A stretch of DNA of 64,000 bases from Aldehydirespirator sp963667505 (GTDB taxonomy: Bacteria > Actinomycetota > Acidimicrobiia > Acidimicrobiales > Aldehydirespiratoraceae). Below, in pieces: positions 33,245 to 40,792 of this stretch (within the stretch, counting starts at the first letter, position 1; each line of letters starts with the position of its first letter). The stretch lies in the NCBI GenBank assembly GCA_963667505.2, contig OY763490.2:2356001-2420000 (forward strand), written 5' to 3'. The translations under genes were made by a program, and so were the position numbers. The notes under the pieces are model-generated. The model was not told the origin of the DNA. It worked only from the letters and a program-made list of their open reading frames with translations, and searched no databases.

Positions 33245-33384
33245 CGAACCCCGGAGGCAAGCGAGTTCTCGACGCTACTGCCTGAGGCAGGCCCCGTTGG
33301 TGCCGACCCGGCAGGGGAACCATCGTGTCCTACCTGGATGCGAACATGCGCGCGGCAGAGTATCCCCGTAACCGAGGCGGCCCG
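33245..33384. other. Left boundary of the accessory island
   Basis: These 140 bases hold no gene. They contain the 3' flank of the acyl-CoA synthetase and a stretch with several start codons in frame with the methyltransferase. I see no tRNA end, integrase or obvious direct repeat that would mark an attachment site. Confidence 0.3.
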
Positions 33385-35049
33385 ATGTCAGACTGCGCCC
33401 AGATGACCTTGCCCACCATCGAGCCGGGCGTGTGTGGCACCGCTGGAGACGGACTCCACAGCGAGCCGGAACTCGCCCGTGCCGCCTGGACGATCACCCG
33501 TCGCGGGGCTCTAGCGGACCTCTCGGAGCCCGAGTCCGACCTCGTGCGAACGCTTGACCGAGACCGGGCCGAATCCGCCTGCCAGAGCCTGATCGACTTG
33601 ATCCGCTCGGGATGCGATCCGCTGGGCGACGCCCTTATGCGCCTGCGGCCTCCCGAAGTGCGCAGGCCCCTCGGCGCCACCTACACGCCCCCGGGCATCG
33701 TTTCCTCGATGGTCGGCTGGCTGGCCGGTCGGAGGCGACCGGTCCGGGTGATCGATCCGGGCACCGGCTCGGCGCGGTTCCTGGTGGCGGCAGGCCGGGC
33801 CATGCCTGAGGCCGACCTCGTGGGCGTGGAGATCGACCCGCTGGCCGCGTTGCTGGCCCGCGCCAACCTGACCGCGGCAGGCCTCGACCACCGAGCCAGG
33901 ATCCTGGTGCAGGACTACCGGTCGGCAGATCTGGGCGCCTGCGTCGGCACGACCGCGTACATCGGCAACCCGCCGTACGTGCGTCACCACCAGATCGAAC
34001 CGGAATGGAAGCAGTGGCTCGCCCGCAGCGCGGCCAGCCTGGGCCTGAAAGCCAGCGGCCTCGCAGGGATGCACGTCCATTTCATGCTGGCCACCGCGCT
34101 GCACGCCCGCACCGGCGACATCGGCACGTTCGTAACGTCGGCGGAGTGGCTCGACGTGAACTACGGCCGACTGCCGAGACAGCTGCTCACGAACGGGCTG
34201 GGCGGGTTGTCGATCCACTTGGTCGCCGCTGAGGCGACGCCGTTCGACGACGCGGCGACGACCGCCGCGGTGACCTGCTTCGAAGTGGGCTCGACCGCAC
34301 CCACGATCCGTCTGAGGCGAGTCAAGCGTCCGACGGACCTGCGGGCACTCGACGGCGGAAAACCCTTCTCCCGGCAGCAGATGGCCGAGGCCCCCCGGTG
34401 GTCGTCGCTGCTCAACGGATCGAGGAGACCGCCGACGGGCTACGTCGAACTCGGCGAACTGTGCACTGTCCACCGAGGCGCGGTGACCGGCGCCAACGCC
34501 ACATGGATCACCGACGCCGACGACCCGAGGCTGCCGACGTCGGTGCTCGTGCCGTCCATCACCCGTGCCAAGGAACTGTTCGAGGCTCGCGACGGCGTGC
34601 TGCGCTCCACATCGGGGCTCCGTGCCGTGGTCGACTTGCCGGGCGACCTGGACATCCTCGATGACGCCGAGCGTCGCTCGGTGGAGGAGTTCCTCGACGC
34701 CGCGATCCGCGAAGGCGTCCGCTCGGGATACATCGCCCGCAACCGCAACCCTTGGTGGTCGGTGGGGTTGCGCGCCCCGGCACCGATCCTGGCCACATAC
34801 ATGGCCCGCCGGCCGCCCGCGTTCGTGCGCAACCTCGCCGGGGTCCGCAACGTGAACGTCGCGCACGGCATCTACCCCCGCGAACCGATGCCCGAGCCCG
34901 CCCTCGACGCGCTGGCAACCGCCCTGCGCGCCGCCGCGCCCTCAGCAGTGGGCCGCACCTACGCCGGCGGCCTCGTGAAGTTCGAGCCCTCGGAGATGGC
35001 CCGAATCCCAGTGCCAGGCCCGCCCCTGCTCCAACAGAGGGCAGCGTGA
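33385..35049 (+). CDS. N6-adenine DNA methyltransferase (Eco57I/TaqI-like), copy 1
   Basis: The product is 554 residues. The start is placed at ATG 33385 because MSDCAQMTL matches the start MSNCTQMTL of the second copy. GATYTPPGIVSSMVGWLAG precedes motif I VIDPGTGSARFLVAAGR near residue 122 and the catalytic NPPY in YIGNPPYVRHHQ near 194. The rest (about 300-540) should be target recognition. No nuclease motif is seen, so it is a methyltransferase only. It is almost identical to 37923-39617 from about residue 100 on. Its TGA overlaps a GTG, so the following VapB-like frame may be coupled. Confidence 0.88.
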   Translation: MSDCAQMTLPTIEPGVCGTAGDGLHSEPELARAAWTITRRGALADLSEPESDLVRTLDRDRAESACQSLIDLIRSGCDPLGDALMRLRPPEVRRPLGATYTPPGIVSSMVGWLAGRRRPVRVIDPGTGSARFLVAAGRAMPEADLVGVEIDPLAALLARANLTAAGLDHRARILVQDYRSADLGACVGTTAYIGNPPYVRHHQIEPEWKQWLARSAASLGLKASGLAGMHVHFMLATALHARTGDIGTFVTSAEWLDVNYGRLPRQLLTNGLGGLSIHLVAAEATPFDDAATTAAVTCFEVGSTAPTIRLRRVKRPTDLRALDGGKPFSRQQMAEAPRWSSLLNGSRRPPTGYVELGELCTVHRGAVTGANATWITDADDPRLPTSVLVPSITRAKELFEARDGVLRSTSGLRAVVDLPGDLDILDDAERRSVEEFLDAAIREGVRSGYIARNRNPWWSVGLRAPAPILATYMARRPPAFVRNLAGVRNVNVAHGIYPREPMPEPALDALATALRAAAPSAVGRTYAGGLVKFEPSEMARIPVPGPPLLQQRAA

Positions 35050-35108
35050 GCGCTGCGGCCGCTCCGCCAGAGGTGTGGCGCCTGACGTCAGGAGGGTACG
35101 CTCGCGAC

Positions 35109-35378
35109 GTGACGACGGCCCTGGAACTCCCAGACGATGTCGCGGTCCGCTTGGAGGAGCACGCCGCGGGGCTCGGGCTCACCGTCGCGGAGTTCATCCG
35201 CGAGATAGCCCAACGCCCGACTCCCGGCCAGGCGCTGGAGGCGTTCATCGGGTCCGCCGACATCGCGGTGGGCGAGCCATTCGACATCCATCAGGCCCGC
35301 GCGAGGATCGCCGACGAACTCCTGCGGGAACATGATGCACTCAGCAGCGACCGAGCGCGCGGGTCCTCACGCTCCTAG
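35109..35378 (+). CDS. VapB-like antitoxin (ribbon-helix-helix)
   Basis: The product is 89 residues from GTG 35109; a coupled start at GTG 35046 overlapping the methyltransferase stop is possible and would add 21 residues. TALELPDDVAVRLEEHAAG with LTVAEFIREIAQR is a ribbon-helix-helix DNA-binding domain. The C-terminal part, RARIADELLREHD, would wrap the toxin. It precedes a PIN-domain gene by 29 bases, the VapBC layout. Confidence 0.75.
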   Translation: MTTALELPDDVAVRLEEHAAGLGLTVAEFIREIAQRPTPGQALEAFIGSADIAVGEPFDIHQARARIADELLREHDALSSDRARGSSRS

Positions 35379-35407
35379 CAGCGTCAACACGAACTGATTG
35401 ACCTCCT

Positions 35408-35821
35408 GTGCTCGTCGTCGGCACGAGCGTTCTGCTCGCGGCTGCCAACAAACGCGACCCGTCGCATCAACCCTGCGCTGAATTGCTCCAGAATGAGGCA
35501 AGGCTTCTTCTCCCCGCGCCGGTCCTGACCGAGACCTGCATCATGCTCAATCGCCGGCTCGGGGCCGCTCACGAAGCGCGGTTCCTCGATGCCGTCGCCG
35601 CAGGCCGCTTCCAAGTGACGCACCTCGACGTTCACAGCTACCGACGATGCGCTGAGCTGCTGGCAACCTACGGTGACCTGAACCTCGGATTCGTTGACGC
35701 CGCCATCGTTGCGGTCTCGGAGCGTCTCGGTGCCATCCGAATCGCGACTCTGAACCACCGAGACTTCGCGGTCGTGCGGCCGAGGCACACGACGAGCTTC
35801 ACCCTGCTGCCTTATGGGTGA
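35408..35821 (+). CDS. VapC-like PIN-domain protein with first catalytic Asp replaced
   Basis: The product is 137 residues from GTG 35408. The PIN fold is clear: LVVGTSVLLAAANKRDP at the start, VLTETCIMLNRRLG, GFVDAAIVAVSERLG and IATLNHRDFAVV. VapC toxins begin with a strand ending in Asp-Thr/Ser-(Ser), the first metal-binding acid. Here the codon is GGC, giving VVGTSV. The Glu of LTETC and the Asp residues of FVDAA and NHRDF remain. Loss of the first Asp would be expected to abolish or weaken RNase activity, so this may be an inactivated toxin or a false toxin kept for regulation. Confidence 0.82.
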   Translation: MLVVGTSVLLAAANKRDPSHQPCAELLQNEARLLLPAPVLTETCIMLNRRLGAAHEARFLDAVAAGRFQVTHLDVHSYRRCAELLATYGDLNLGFVDAAIVAVSERLGAIRIATLNHRDFAVVRPRHTTSFTLLPYG

Positions 35822-35841
35822 GTTGTTAGTAGGCAGGGCTC

Positions 35842-35862
35842 TATGATGTGAATAATGTCATA
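35842..35862. promoter_or_regulatory. Palindrome over the start of the Schlafen/AlbA-type gene
   Basis: TATGA-N11-TCATA spans 35842-35862 and includes ATG 35855. TATGAT at 35842-35847 could serve as a -10, which would make the mRNA leaderless. The overlap of palindrome, -10 and start codon suggests autoregulation, since the product has winged-helix segments. This is seen only as sequence symmetry. Confidence 0.4.
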
Positions 35863-37639
35863 TCCTATGTTCCATCCGCTGAGCGGCATCGATCCCGTCG
35901 CCGAACTCACCGGCGAGCAGTTCGCGGCTGAGTTTGCTGCTGAAGGCCAGCACTTGGAGTTCAAGGAGGGCGTTTCGGAGAGAGCGGTCTGCGAGACGGC
36001 GACGGCGTTCTCCAACGCGGAGGGCGGAGTGATCCTGCTGGGAGTGGCCGACGACGGGACGGTTCACGGGACCGATCTCAAGCCTACGAGCGAGACGCAG
36101 CTGCGCAACGCCCTGCAACATGTCAGCGACTTGGGCACTTGCCAGCTCCATCGACTGGTCGTCGAGGGCCGGGCCGTGGTGGCCATCGGGGTGGCAGCCC
36201 GCCGCGACAGCTTCGCTCAGCTCTCTAACGGCCAGATCAAGCAGCGGAGGGGCGCATCGAACCACACGCTTATGAGGGCCGAACTCGCCGACTTCATCGC
36301 CCGACGGTTCGTCCGTTCTGTCGAGGCGACCGCCACCGCGCGCCGCTCAAGCGAAATCGTCGGCAACCTCGCGCTCCGGGTGGCACAGGCCTGGGGTTGG
36401 GCGACCGCGGCGGATGGAGCGATTCCGGAACTCCAAGTGCGTCTGCGCGACAACGGGTTCGTGGAGCCCCGCGGCGGGAGCGGCGACGACCGCCTCACCG
36501 TCGCCGGAGCGCTGTTCCTCGTTGAGGACCCGGGCGCCGCGCTCGGAGGCAAGGCCTACGTCGAGGTGTTCCGCTACCGCGACGAAGGCTTGAACTACGA
36601 CCGGCGCGAGGAGTTCAGGGGCCCGCTGCAGCACCAGATCGAACAGGCCACGGACTTCGTCATGGGCGAGCTCGGCTTCGAGATGGCCCAGCTCGGAGTG
36701 AGGCGCCACGAACTGCACCGCCTGCCGCGGCCCGTGCTTCGCGAGGCCGTCGCCAACGCAGTCGCTCATCGCTCATACACGGCCCTAGGCGAGGCGGTGC
36801 GCATCGACCTGCGCCCGGACAGGGTGGAAGTGCGCTCCCCCGGCGGGCTTCCCGACGGCGTGACCCTCGACAACATCGCGCAGCGGTCGGTGGCGCGTAA
36901 CACGCTCGTCATCCGGACGCTGCGCTTCCTGGGCGTGGCCGAGGACGCCGGGCGCGGGGTGGATCTCATGCGCAAGCACATGGCATTGAACCTCATGCAT
37001 CCGCCCGAGTTCGAGGTGGATGCGACGTCTGTGACGGTCATGCTGCGCCTGGGCTCAGCGGCGACGCCGACAGAGCGAGCCTGGCTGGCCCAGGTCCTGG
37101 CGACCGAGAAGGAGATCACCGCTCAGCCGTACTCGGTGGGCGACCACCCGGCGGACACCGAATCTGTGCGACCCCAGGATGTGGCCCTTCTGGTGCGGGC
37201 AGCGCGGGGCGAGGCGCTCTCCAACGGAGCGGCACGCGACCTGCTCGGCGCCGACGTGCAGGAGGCGCGCGGCGCGTTGCAACGCCTCAGGGACCGGGGA
37301 CTGCTCGAGCAGGAGGGCTCGGGAGCAGGCACGACTTACCGGCTGAGCCCCGCGGTCGCGAGCCCCGACGGGATGCGCCACGCGCCGAGGGACCACGAAG
37401 CGCGAGTGCTCAACATGGCCCGCCAAGGCCCTGTGACCAACGCAGACGTGCGAGACGACACCGGACTCGGCCGGGCTGCAGTCGTGCAGATCTTCAACCG
37501 GCTCGTAGCCAGCGGGCGGCTAGAGCGTCGCGGGTCCAAGCGAGGCACCCACTACGTGCTCTCCATGACCGAGTCCAATCTGTCGACCAGCGCGGATCTG
37601 TCGACCAAGCGCGGATCTCATTTCACACAGAAGAAATGA
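35855..37639 (+). CDS. Schlafen/AlbA_2-type protein with HATPase_c_4 domain and winged helices (COG2865-like)
   Basis: The product is 594 residues. Residues about 25-130 are an AlbA_2/Schlafen domain with EGQHLEFKEGV, ATAFSNAEGGVILLGVADDG and VHGTDLK. Residues about 285-385 have REAVANAVAHRSYTALGE, RVEVRSPGGLPDGVT and GVAEDAGRGVDLM, the GHKL-like HATPase_c_4 region of COG2865 proteins. Winged helices follow at about 435-560 (RGALQRLRDRGLLEQEG; VQIFNRLVASGRLERRG). Such proteins are annotated as regulators or RecG-like and are common in defence islands. The last 20 or so residues (LSTKRGSHFTQKK) are encoded by the left end of a dispersed repeat. Confidence 0.85.
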   Translation: MSYPMFHPLSGIDPVAELTGEQFAAEFAAEGQHLEFKEGVSERAVCETATAFSNAEGGVILLGVADDGTVHGTDLKPTSETQLRNALQHVSDLGTCQLHRLVVEGRAVVAIGVAARRDSFAQLSNGQIKQRRGASNHTLMRAELADFIARRFVRSVEATATARRSSEIVGNLALRVAQAWGWATAADGAIPELQVRLRDNGFVEPRGGSGDDRLTVAGALFLVEDPGAALGGKAYVEVFRYRDEGLNYDRREEFRGPLQHQIEQATDFVMGELGFEMAQLGVRRHELHRLPRPVLREAVANAVAHRSYTALGEAVRIDLRPDRVEVRSPGGLPDGVTLDNIAQRSVARNTLVIRTLRFLGVAEDAGRGVDLMRKHMALNLMHPPEFEVDATSVTVMLRLGSAATPTERAWLAQVLATEKEITAQPYSVGDHPADTESVRPQDVALLVRAARGEALSNGAARDLLGADVQEARGALQRLRDRGLLEQEGSGAGTTYRLSPAVASPDGMRHAPRDHEARVLNMARQGPVTNADVRDDTGLGRAAVVQIFNRLVASGRLERRGSKRGTHYVLSMTESNLSTSADLSTKRGSHFTQKK

Positions 37640-37705
37640 CAAGTTTATGATTAAAACGATGAAGATTCTGAAACAGAGACGTCAACTTCCTCATAACAAG
37701 GCCAA
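37577..37705 (+). repeat. Dispersed palindromic repeat, copy 1
   Basis: It begins at AATCTGTCGACCAGCGCGGAT (first twenty bases or so, a segment duplicated in tandem here). It runs over the stop of the Schlafen-type gene and continues through GAAATGACAAGTTTATGA ... CGTCAACTTCCTCATAAC. The arms around GTTTATGA and TCATAAC are inverted. It shares sequence with 42822-42968 and 43995-44123. Confidence 0.85.
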
Positions 37706-37717
37706 ATCCTCGCTCTG

Positions 37718-37862
37718 TTGGGCGGGCGCTTCGGGGCCACGCTGAGCATCTGGGCCGACGAGTGGCCGAGGCCCGCTTCGCCATCGCCGGCACGGCCGAG
37801 GCGCCCGGCTTCGTGAACGGCCATCCGATGCTGCTCAGCCGCCAGACGCCAGCCATCGAGCC
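37718..37862 (+). pseudogene. Duplicated fragment of the acetoacetate-decarboxylase-like gene
   Basis: About 140 bases match positions 46058-46200 of the intact gene at 45613-46428. Shared segments include TTCGGGGCCACGCT, CGACGAGTGGCCGAGGCCCG and GCCGAGGCGCCCGGCTTCGT. A one-base loss near 37755 (CATCTGGGCC against CACTTGGGGCC) breaks the frame, so the piece is non-coding. It sits between repeat copy 1 and methyltransferase copy 2, about 8 kb from its source. Confidence 0.93.
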
Positions 37863-37922
37863 TGTCATACCGTGATACAAACATGTGTTCGCGTTCAGGG
37901 TCCCTACGCAGGAGGCGCTCCG

Positions 37923-39617
37923 ATGTCAAACTGCACCCAGATGACACTCATCAACGACACGATCTCGGTGGCCGCTGAGAGCGGGCTGGCCAGCGAACAG
38001 GAGTTGGCTGGCACCGCATGGGCGATCATCAGACGGGGGGCTCTGACGGAACTGTCAGAACCTGAATCCAGCCTCGTGCGATACCTGGAACCGCCAGATC
38101 GCGATCCGGCCGCGCTGGGTCTGATCGACTTGATCCGTGCTGGCAAGGATCCCCTGGGTGACGCCCTCATGCGCCTTCGATCACCCGATCAACGCAGACC
38201 CCTCGGCGCGACCTATACGCCCCCGGGCATCGTGTCCTCGATGGTCGCCTGGCTAGCCGGTTGGACGCGACCGGCCCGGGTGATCGATCCGGGTGCTGGT
38301 TCGGCGCGTTTTTTGTTGGCGGCGGGTCGGGCCATGCCTGAGGCCGATCTCGTGGGCGTGGAGATCGACCTGCTGGCCGCGTTGCTGGCCCGCGCCAACC
38401 TGACCGCCGCGGGTTTCGACCACCGCTCGAGGATCCTGGTGCAGGACTACCGGACGGCGGACCTGGGAGCTTGCGTCGGCACGACCGCCTACATCGGCAA
38501 CCCGCCGTACGTTCGTCACCACCAGATCGAACCGGAGTGGAAGCAGTGGCTCGCCCGCAGCGCGGCCAGCCTGGGCCTGAAAGCCAGCGGCCTCGCGGGG
38601 ATGCACGTCCATTTCATGCTGGCCACCGCGCTGCACGCCCGGCCCGGGGACTTCGGCACGTTCATCACGTCGGCGGAGTGGCTCGACGTGAACTACGGCC
38701 AGCTGCCGAGACAGCTGCTCACGAACGGGCTAGGCGGCTTGTCGATCCACTTGGTCGCCGCTGAGGCGACGCCGTTCGACGACGTGGCCACGACCGCCGC
38801 GGTGACCTGCTTCGAAGTGGGCTCGACCGCGCCCACGATCCGTCTGAGGCGAGTCAAGCGCCCGATGGACCTGCGGGCACTCAACGGTGGACGACCCTCC
38901 GACCGACAGCAGATGGCCGCGGCTCCTAGATGGTCGTCGCTGCTCGGCGGATCGAGGAAGCCGCCGTCGGGCTACATCGAACTCGGCGAACTGTGCACTG
39001 TTCACCGCGGTGCGGTGACCGGCGACAACGCCACATGGATCACTGACGCGGACGACCCAAGGCTGCCGACGTCGGTGCTCGTGCCGTCCATTACCCGGGC
39101 TAAGGAGCTGTTCGAGGCTCGCGACGGCGTGCTGCTCTCCACATCCGGGCTCCGGGCCGTGGTCGACTTGCCGGCCGACCTGGACATCCTCGATGACGCC
39201 GAGCGCCGCGCGGTGGAGGAGTTCCTCGACGCCGCGATCGGCGGAGGCGTCCGCTCGGGGTACATCGCCCGCAACCGCAACCCTTGGTGGTCGGTGGGGT
39301 TGCGCCCCCCGGCACCGATCCTGGCCACACACATGGCCCGCCGTCCCCCAGCGTTCGTGCGCAACGTCGCCGAGGCCCGCAATGTGAACGTCGTCCACGG
39401 CATCTACCCCCGCGAGCCGATGCCCGAGCCCGCCCTCGACGCGCTGGCCGCCGCCCTGCGCGCCGCCGCGCCCTCAGCAGTGGGCCGCACCTACGCAGGC
39501 GGCCTGTTGAAGTTCGAACCCTCGGAGATCGAGGATCAGCGTCCCGAGCCCCGCAATGCTCCAAGAGATAGCGCCGTGAACTCTACGCCGCCCAGCATCA
39601 TGAAGGTCATCACTTGA
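37923..39617 (+). CDS. N6-adenine DNA methyltransferase (Eco57I/TaqI-like), copy 2, C-terminus frameshifted
   Basis: The product is 564 residues from ATG 37923 with GGAGG upstream. Motifs are as in copy 1: GATYTPPGIVSSMVAWLAG, VIDPGAGSARFLLAAGR, YIGNPPYVRHHQ. The first 95 residues differ clearly from copy 1 while the rest is nearly identical. Near 39530 the frame shifts by one base. Read in the shifted frame, the end is ISVPSPAMLQEIAP and TGA at 39577-39579, matching the copy 1 tail IPVPGPPLLQQRAA. As it stands the protein instead carries about 29 unrelated residues to TGA 39615. The core and catalytic motif are intact. Confidence 0.87.
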   Translation: MSNCTQMTLINDTISVAAESGLASEQELAGTAWAIIRRGALTELSEPESSLVRYLEPPDRDPAALGLIDLIRAGKDPLGDALMRLRSPDQRRPLGATYTPPGIVSSMVAWLAGWTRPARVIDPGAGSARFLLAAGRAMPEADLVGVEIDLLAALLARANLTAAGFDHRSRILVQDYRTADLGACVGTTAYIGNPPYVRHHQIEPEWKQWLARSAASLGLKASGLAGMHVHFMLATALHARPGDFGTFITSAEWLDVNYGQLPRQLLTNGLGGLSIHLVAAEATPFDDVATTAAVTCFEVGSTAPTIRLRRVKRPMDLRALNGGRPSDRQQMAAAPRWSSLLGGSRKPPSGYIELGELCTVHRGAVTGDNATWITDADDPRLPTSVLVPSITRAKELFEARDGVLLSTSGLRAVVDLPADLDILDDAERRAVEEFLDAAIGGGVRSGYIARNRNPWWSVGLRPPAPILATHMARRPPAFVRNVAEARNVNVVHGIYPREPMPEPALDALAAALRAAAPSAVGRTYAGGLLKFEPSEIEDQRPEPRNAPRDSAVNSTPPSIMKVIT

Positions 39618-39642
39618 CAAGCTATCTCATGTATGCCAGAAT
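39614..39642 (+). promoter_or_regulatory. Promoter of the C5-methyltransferase/MORC-like operon
   Basis: A perfect TTGACA (39614-39619) is followed after 17 bases by CAGAAT (39637-39642, four of six to TATAAT). The -35 overlaps the stop codon of the upstream methyltransferase. The start codon is 83 bases downstream, behind GGGGAG. Confidence 0.6.
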
Positions 39643-39724
39643 GGCCTAGCGTACTTACCTCACGATCTCCGTATCGTTCGCCACTACCGTGCCCACGCCC
39701 TGGCTGGGGAAGGGGAGCTGCCAA

Positions 39725-40792
39725 GTGATCCATCCGAGTTCACGTCCGATTACTGCGATCGACCTCTTCTGCGGCGCGGGCGGCCTCTCGTATGGCCTAG
39801 AGGCAGCCGGCGTGAACGTCCTTGCGGGCACCGACATCGATCCATCCTGTCGATACCCGTTCGAGGCGAACATCGGGGGCGCGAGGTTTCTTGAACGCGA
39901 CGCCCGCCTCCTTGACCCTGAGGAACTCGTCGAGATCTGGCCTCAAGACTCCCTCAGGCTCCTCGCGGGTTGCGCTCCGTGCCAGCCCTTCTCCCCCTAT
40001 CAGCGCGGTCGAGGGACGCCAAGTGACTCCAGATGGCCCTTGCTTCATGAGTTCGGTCGCTTGGTGAGGGCCACACAGCCGGAACTTGTGACCACGGAGA
40101 ACGTGCCACGATTGACGAACACCTCAGTATTCAAGGCCTTCCTCAAGCTATTGCGTGACCTCGACTATTCGATCGCGTACCGCACATGCAACTGTGCCGA
40201 CTATGGCTTGCCACAGAAGCGCCGGCGATTAGTACTCCTCGCATCCAGGCTCGGACCGATAGACATCCCAGACGGACACCTCTCGGGACTGCAGCCCAGA
40301 ACAGTCGGCGACGCCATAGGTCGCTTGAATCCGATTGCGTCCGGAGAGGCTGACTCCGACGATCCGCTTCACCGCAGCAGAAGGTTACAGGAGATCAACC
40401 GAAGACGAATTCAGGCATCAAGACCGGGAGGAAGCTGGCAAGACTGGCCTGAGGAATTGCGAGCGCCCTGTCATCGACGAGCTAGCGGCAAGAGGTTCAG
40501 GAACGTATATGCGAGGATGTCATGGGATGACCCCGCACCGACACTTACAACCTACTTTCACAACTTCGGTGCTGGACGATTCGGCCATCCTGAGCAAGAT
40601 CGGGCAATCTCAATCCGCGAGGGCGCAATCTTGCAAGGCTTCCCGGCGGAATATGACTTCGTGGAGCCTGGCTCCTTAATCGGCTATACGGCTCTCGGTA
40701 GACTCATTGGAAACGCTGTTCCTCCACCACTCGGAACTGCGATCGGCAGAGAGATCATCAACCATGTTGAGAATGTGAGGAACTATGACTGA
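39725..40792 (+). CDS. C5-cytosine DNA methyltransferase
   Basis: The product is 355 residues from GTG 39725, with GGGGAG seven bases upstream; an upstream GTG at 39689 lacks a ribosome site. Motif I is AIDLFCGAGGLSYGLE, motif IV GCAPCQPFSPY with the catalytic Cys near residue 84, motif VI TENVP, motif VIII CADYGLPQKRRRLVLLAS, and motif X GNAVPPPLG. The target-recognition region lies between about 200 and 300. It methylates cytosine and should protect self DNA from the MORC-nuclease protein, whose gene overlaps its end by eight bases. Base composition is less GC-rich than the chromosome. Confidence 0.95.
   Translation: MIHPSSRPITAIDLFCGAGGLSYGLEAAGVNVLAGTDIDPSCRYPFEANIGGARFLERDARLLDPEELVEIWPQDSLRLLAGCAPCQPFSPYQRGRGTPSDSRWPLLHEFGRLVRATQPELVTTENVPRLTNTSVFKAFLKLLRDLDYSIAYRTCNCADYGLPQKRRRLVLLASRLGPIDIPDGHLSGLQPRTVGDAIGRLNPIASGEADSDDPLHRSRRLQEINRRRIQASRPGGSWQDWPEELRAPCHRRASGKRFRNVYARMSWDDPAPTLTTYFHNFGAGRFGHPEQDRAISIREGAILQGFPAEYDFVEPGSLIGYTALGRLIGNAVPPPLGTAIGREIINHVENVRNYD

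Noticed and set aside
33385..39617. BREX or DISARM system
   Set aside because: Although N6 methyltransferases are present, there is no PglZ, BrxC, DrmA/B helicase or PLD protein; only methyltransferases, a VapBC-like pair and a Schlafen-type protein are seen.
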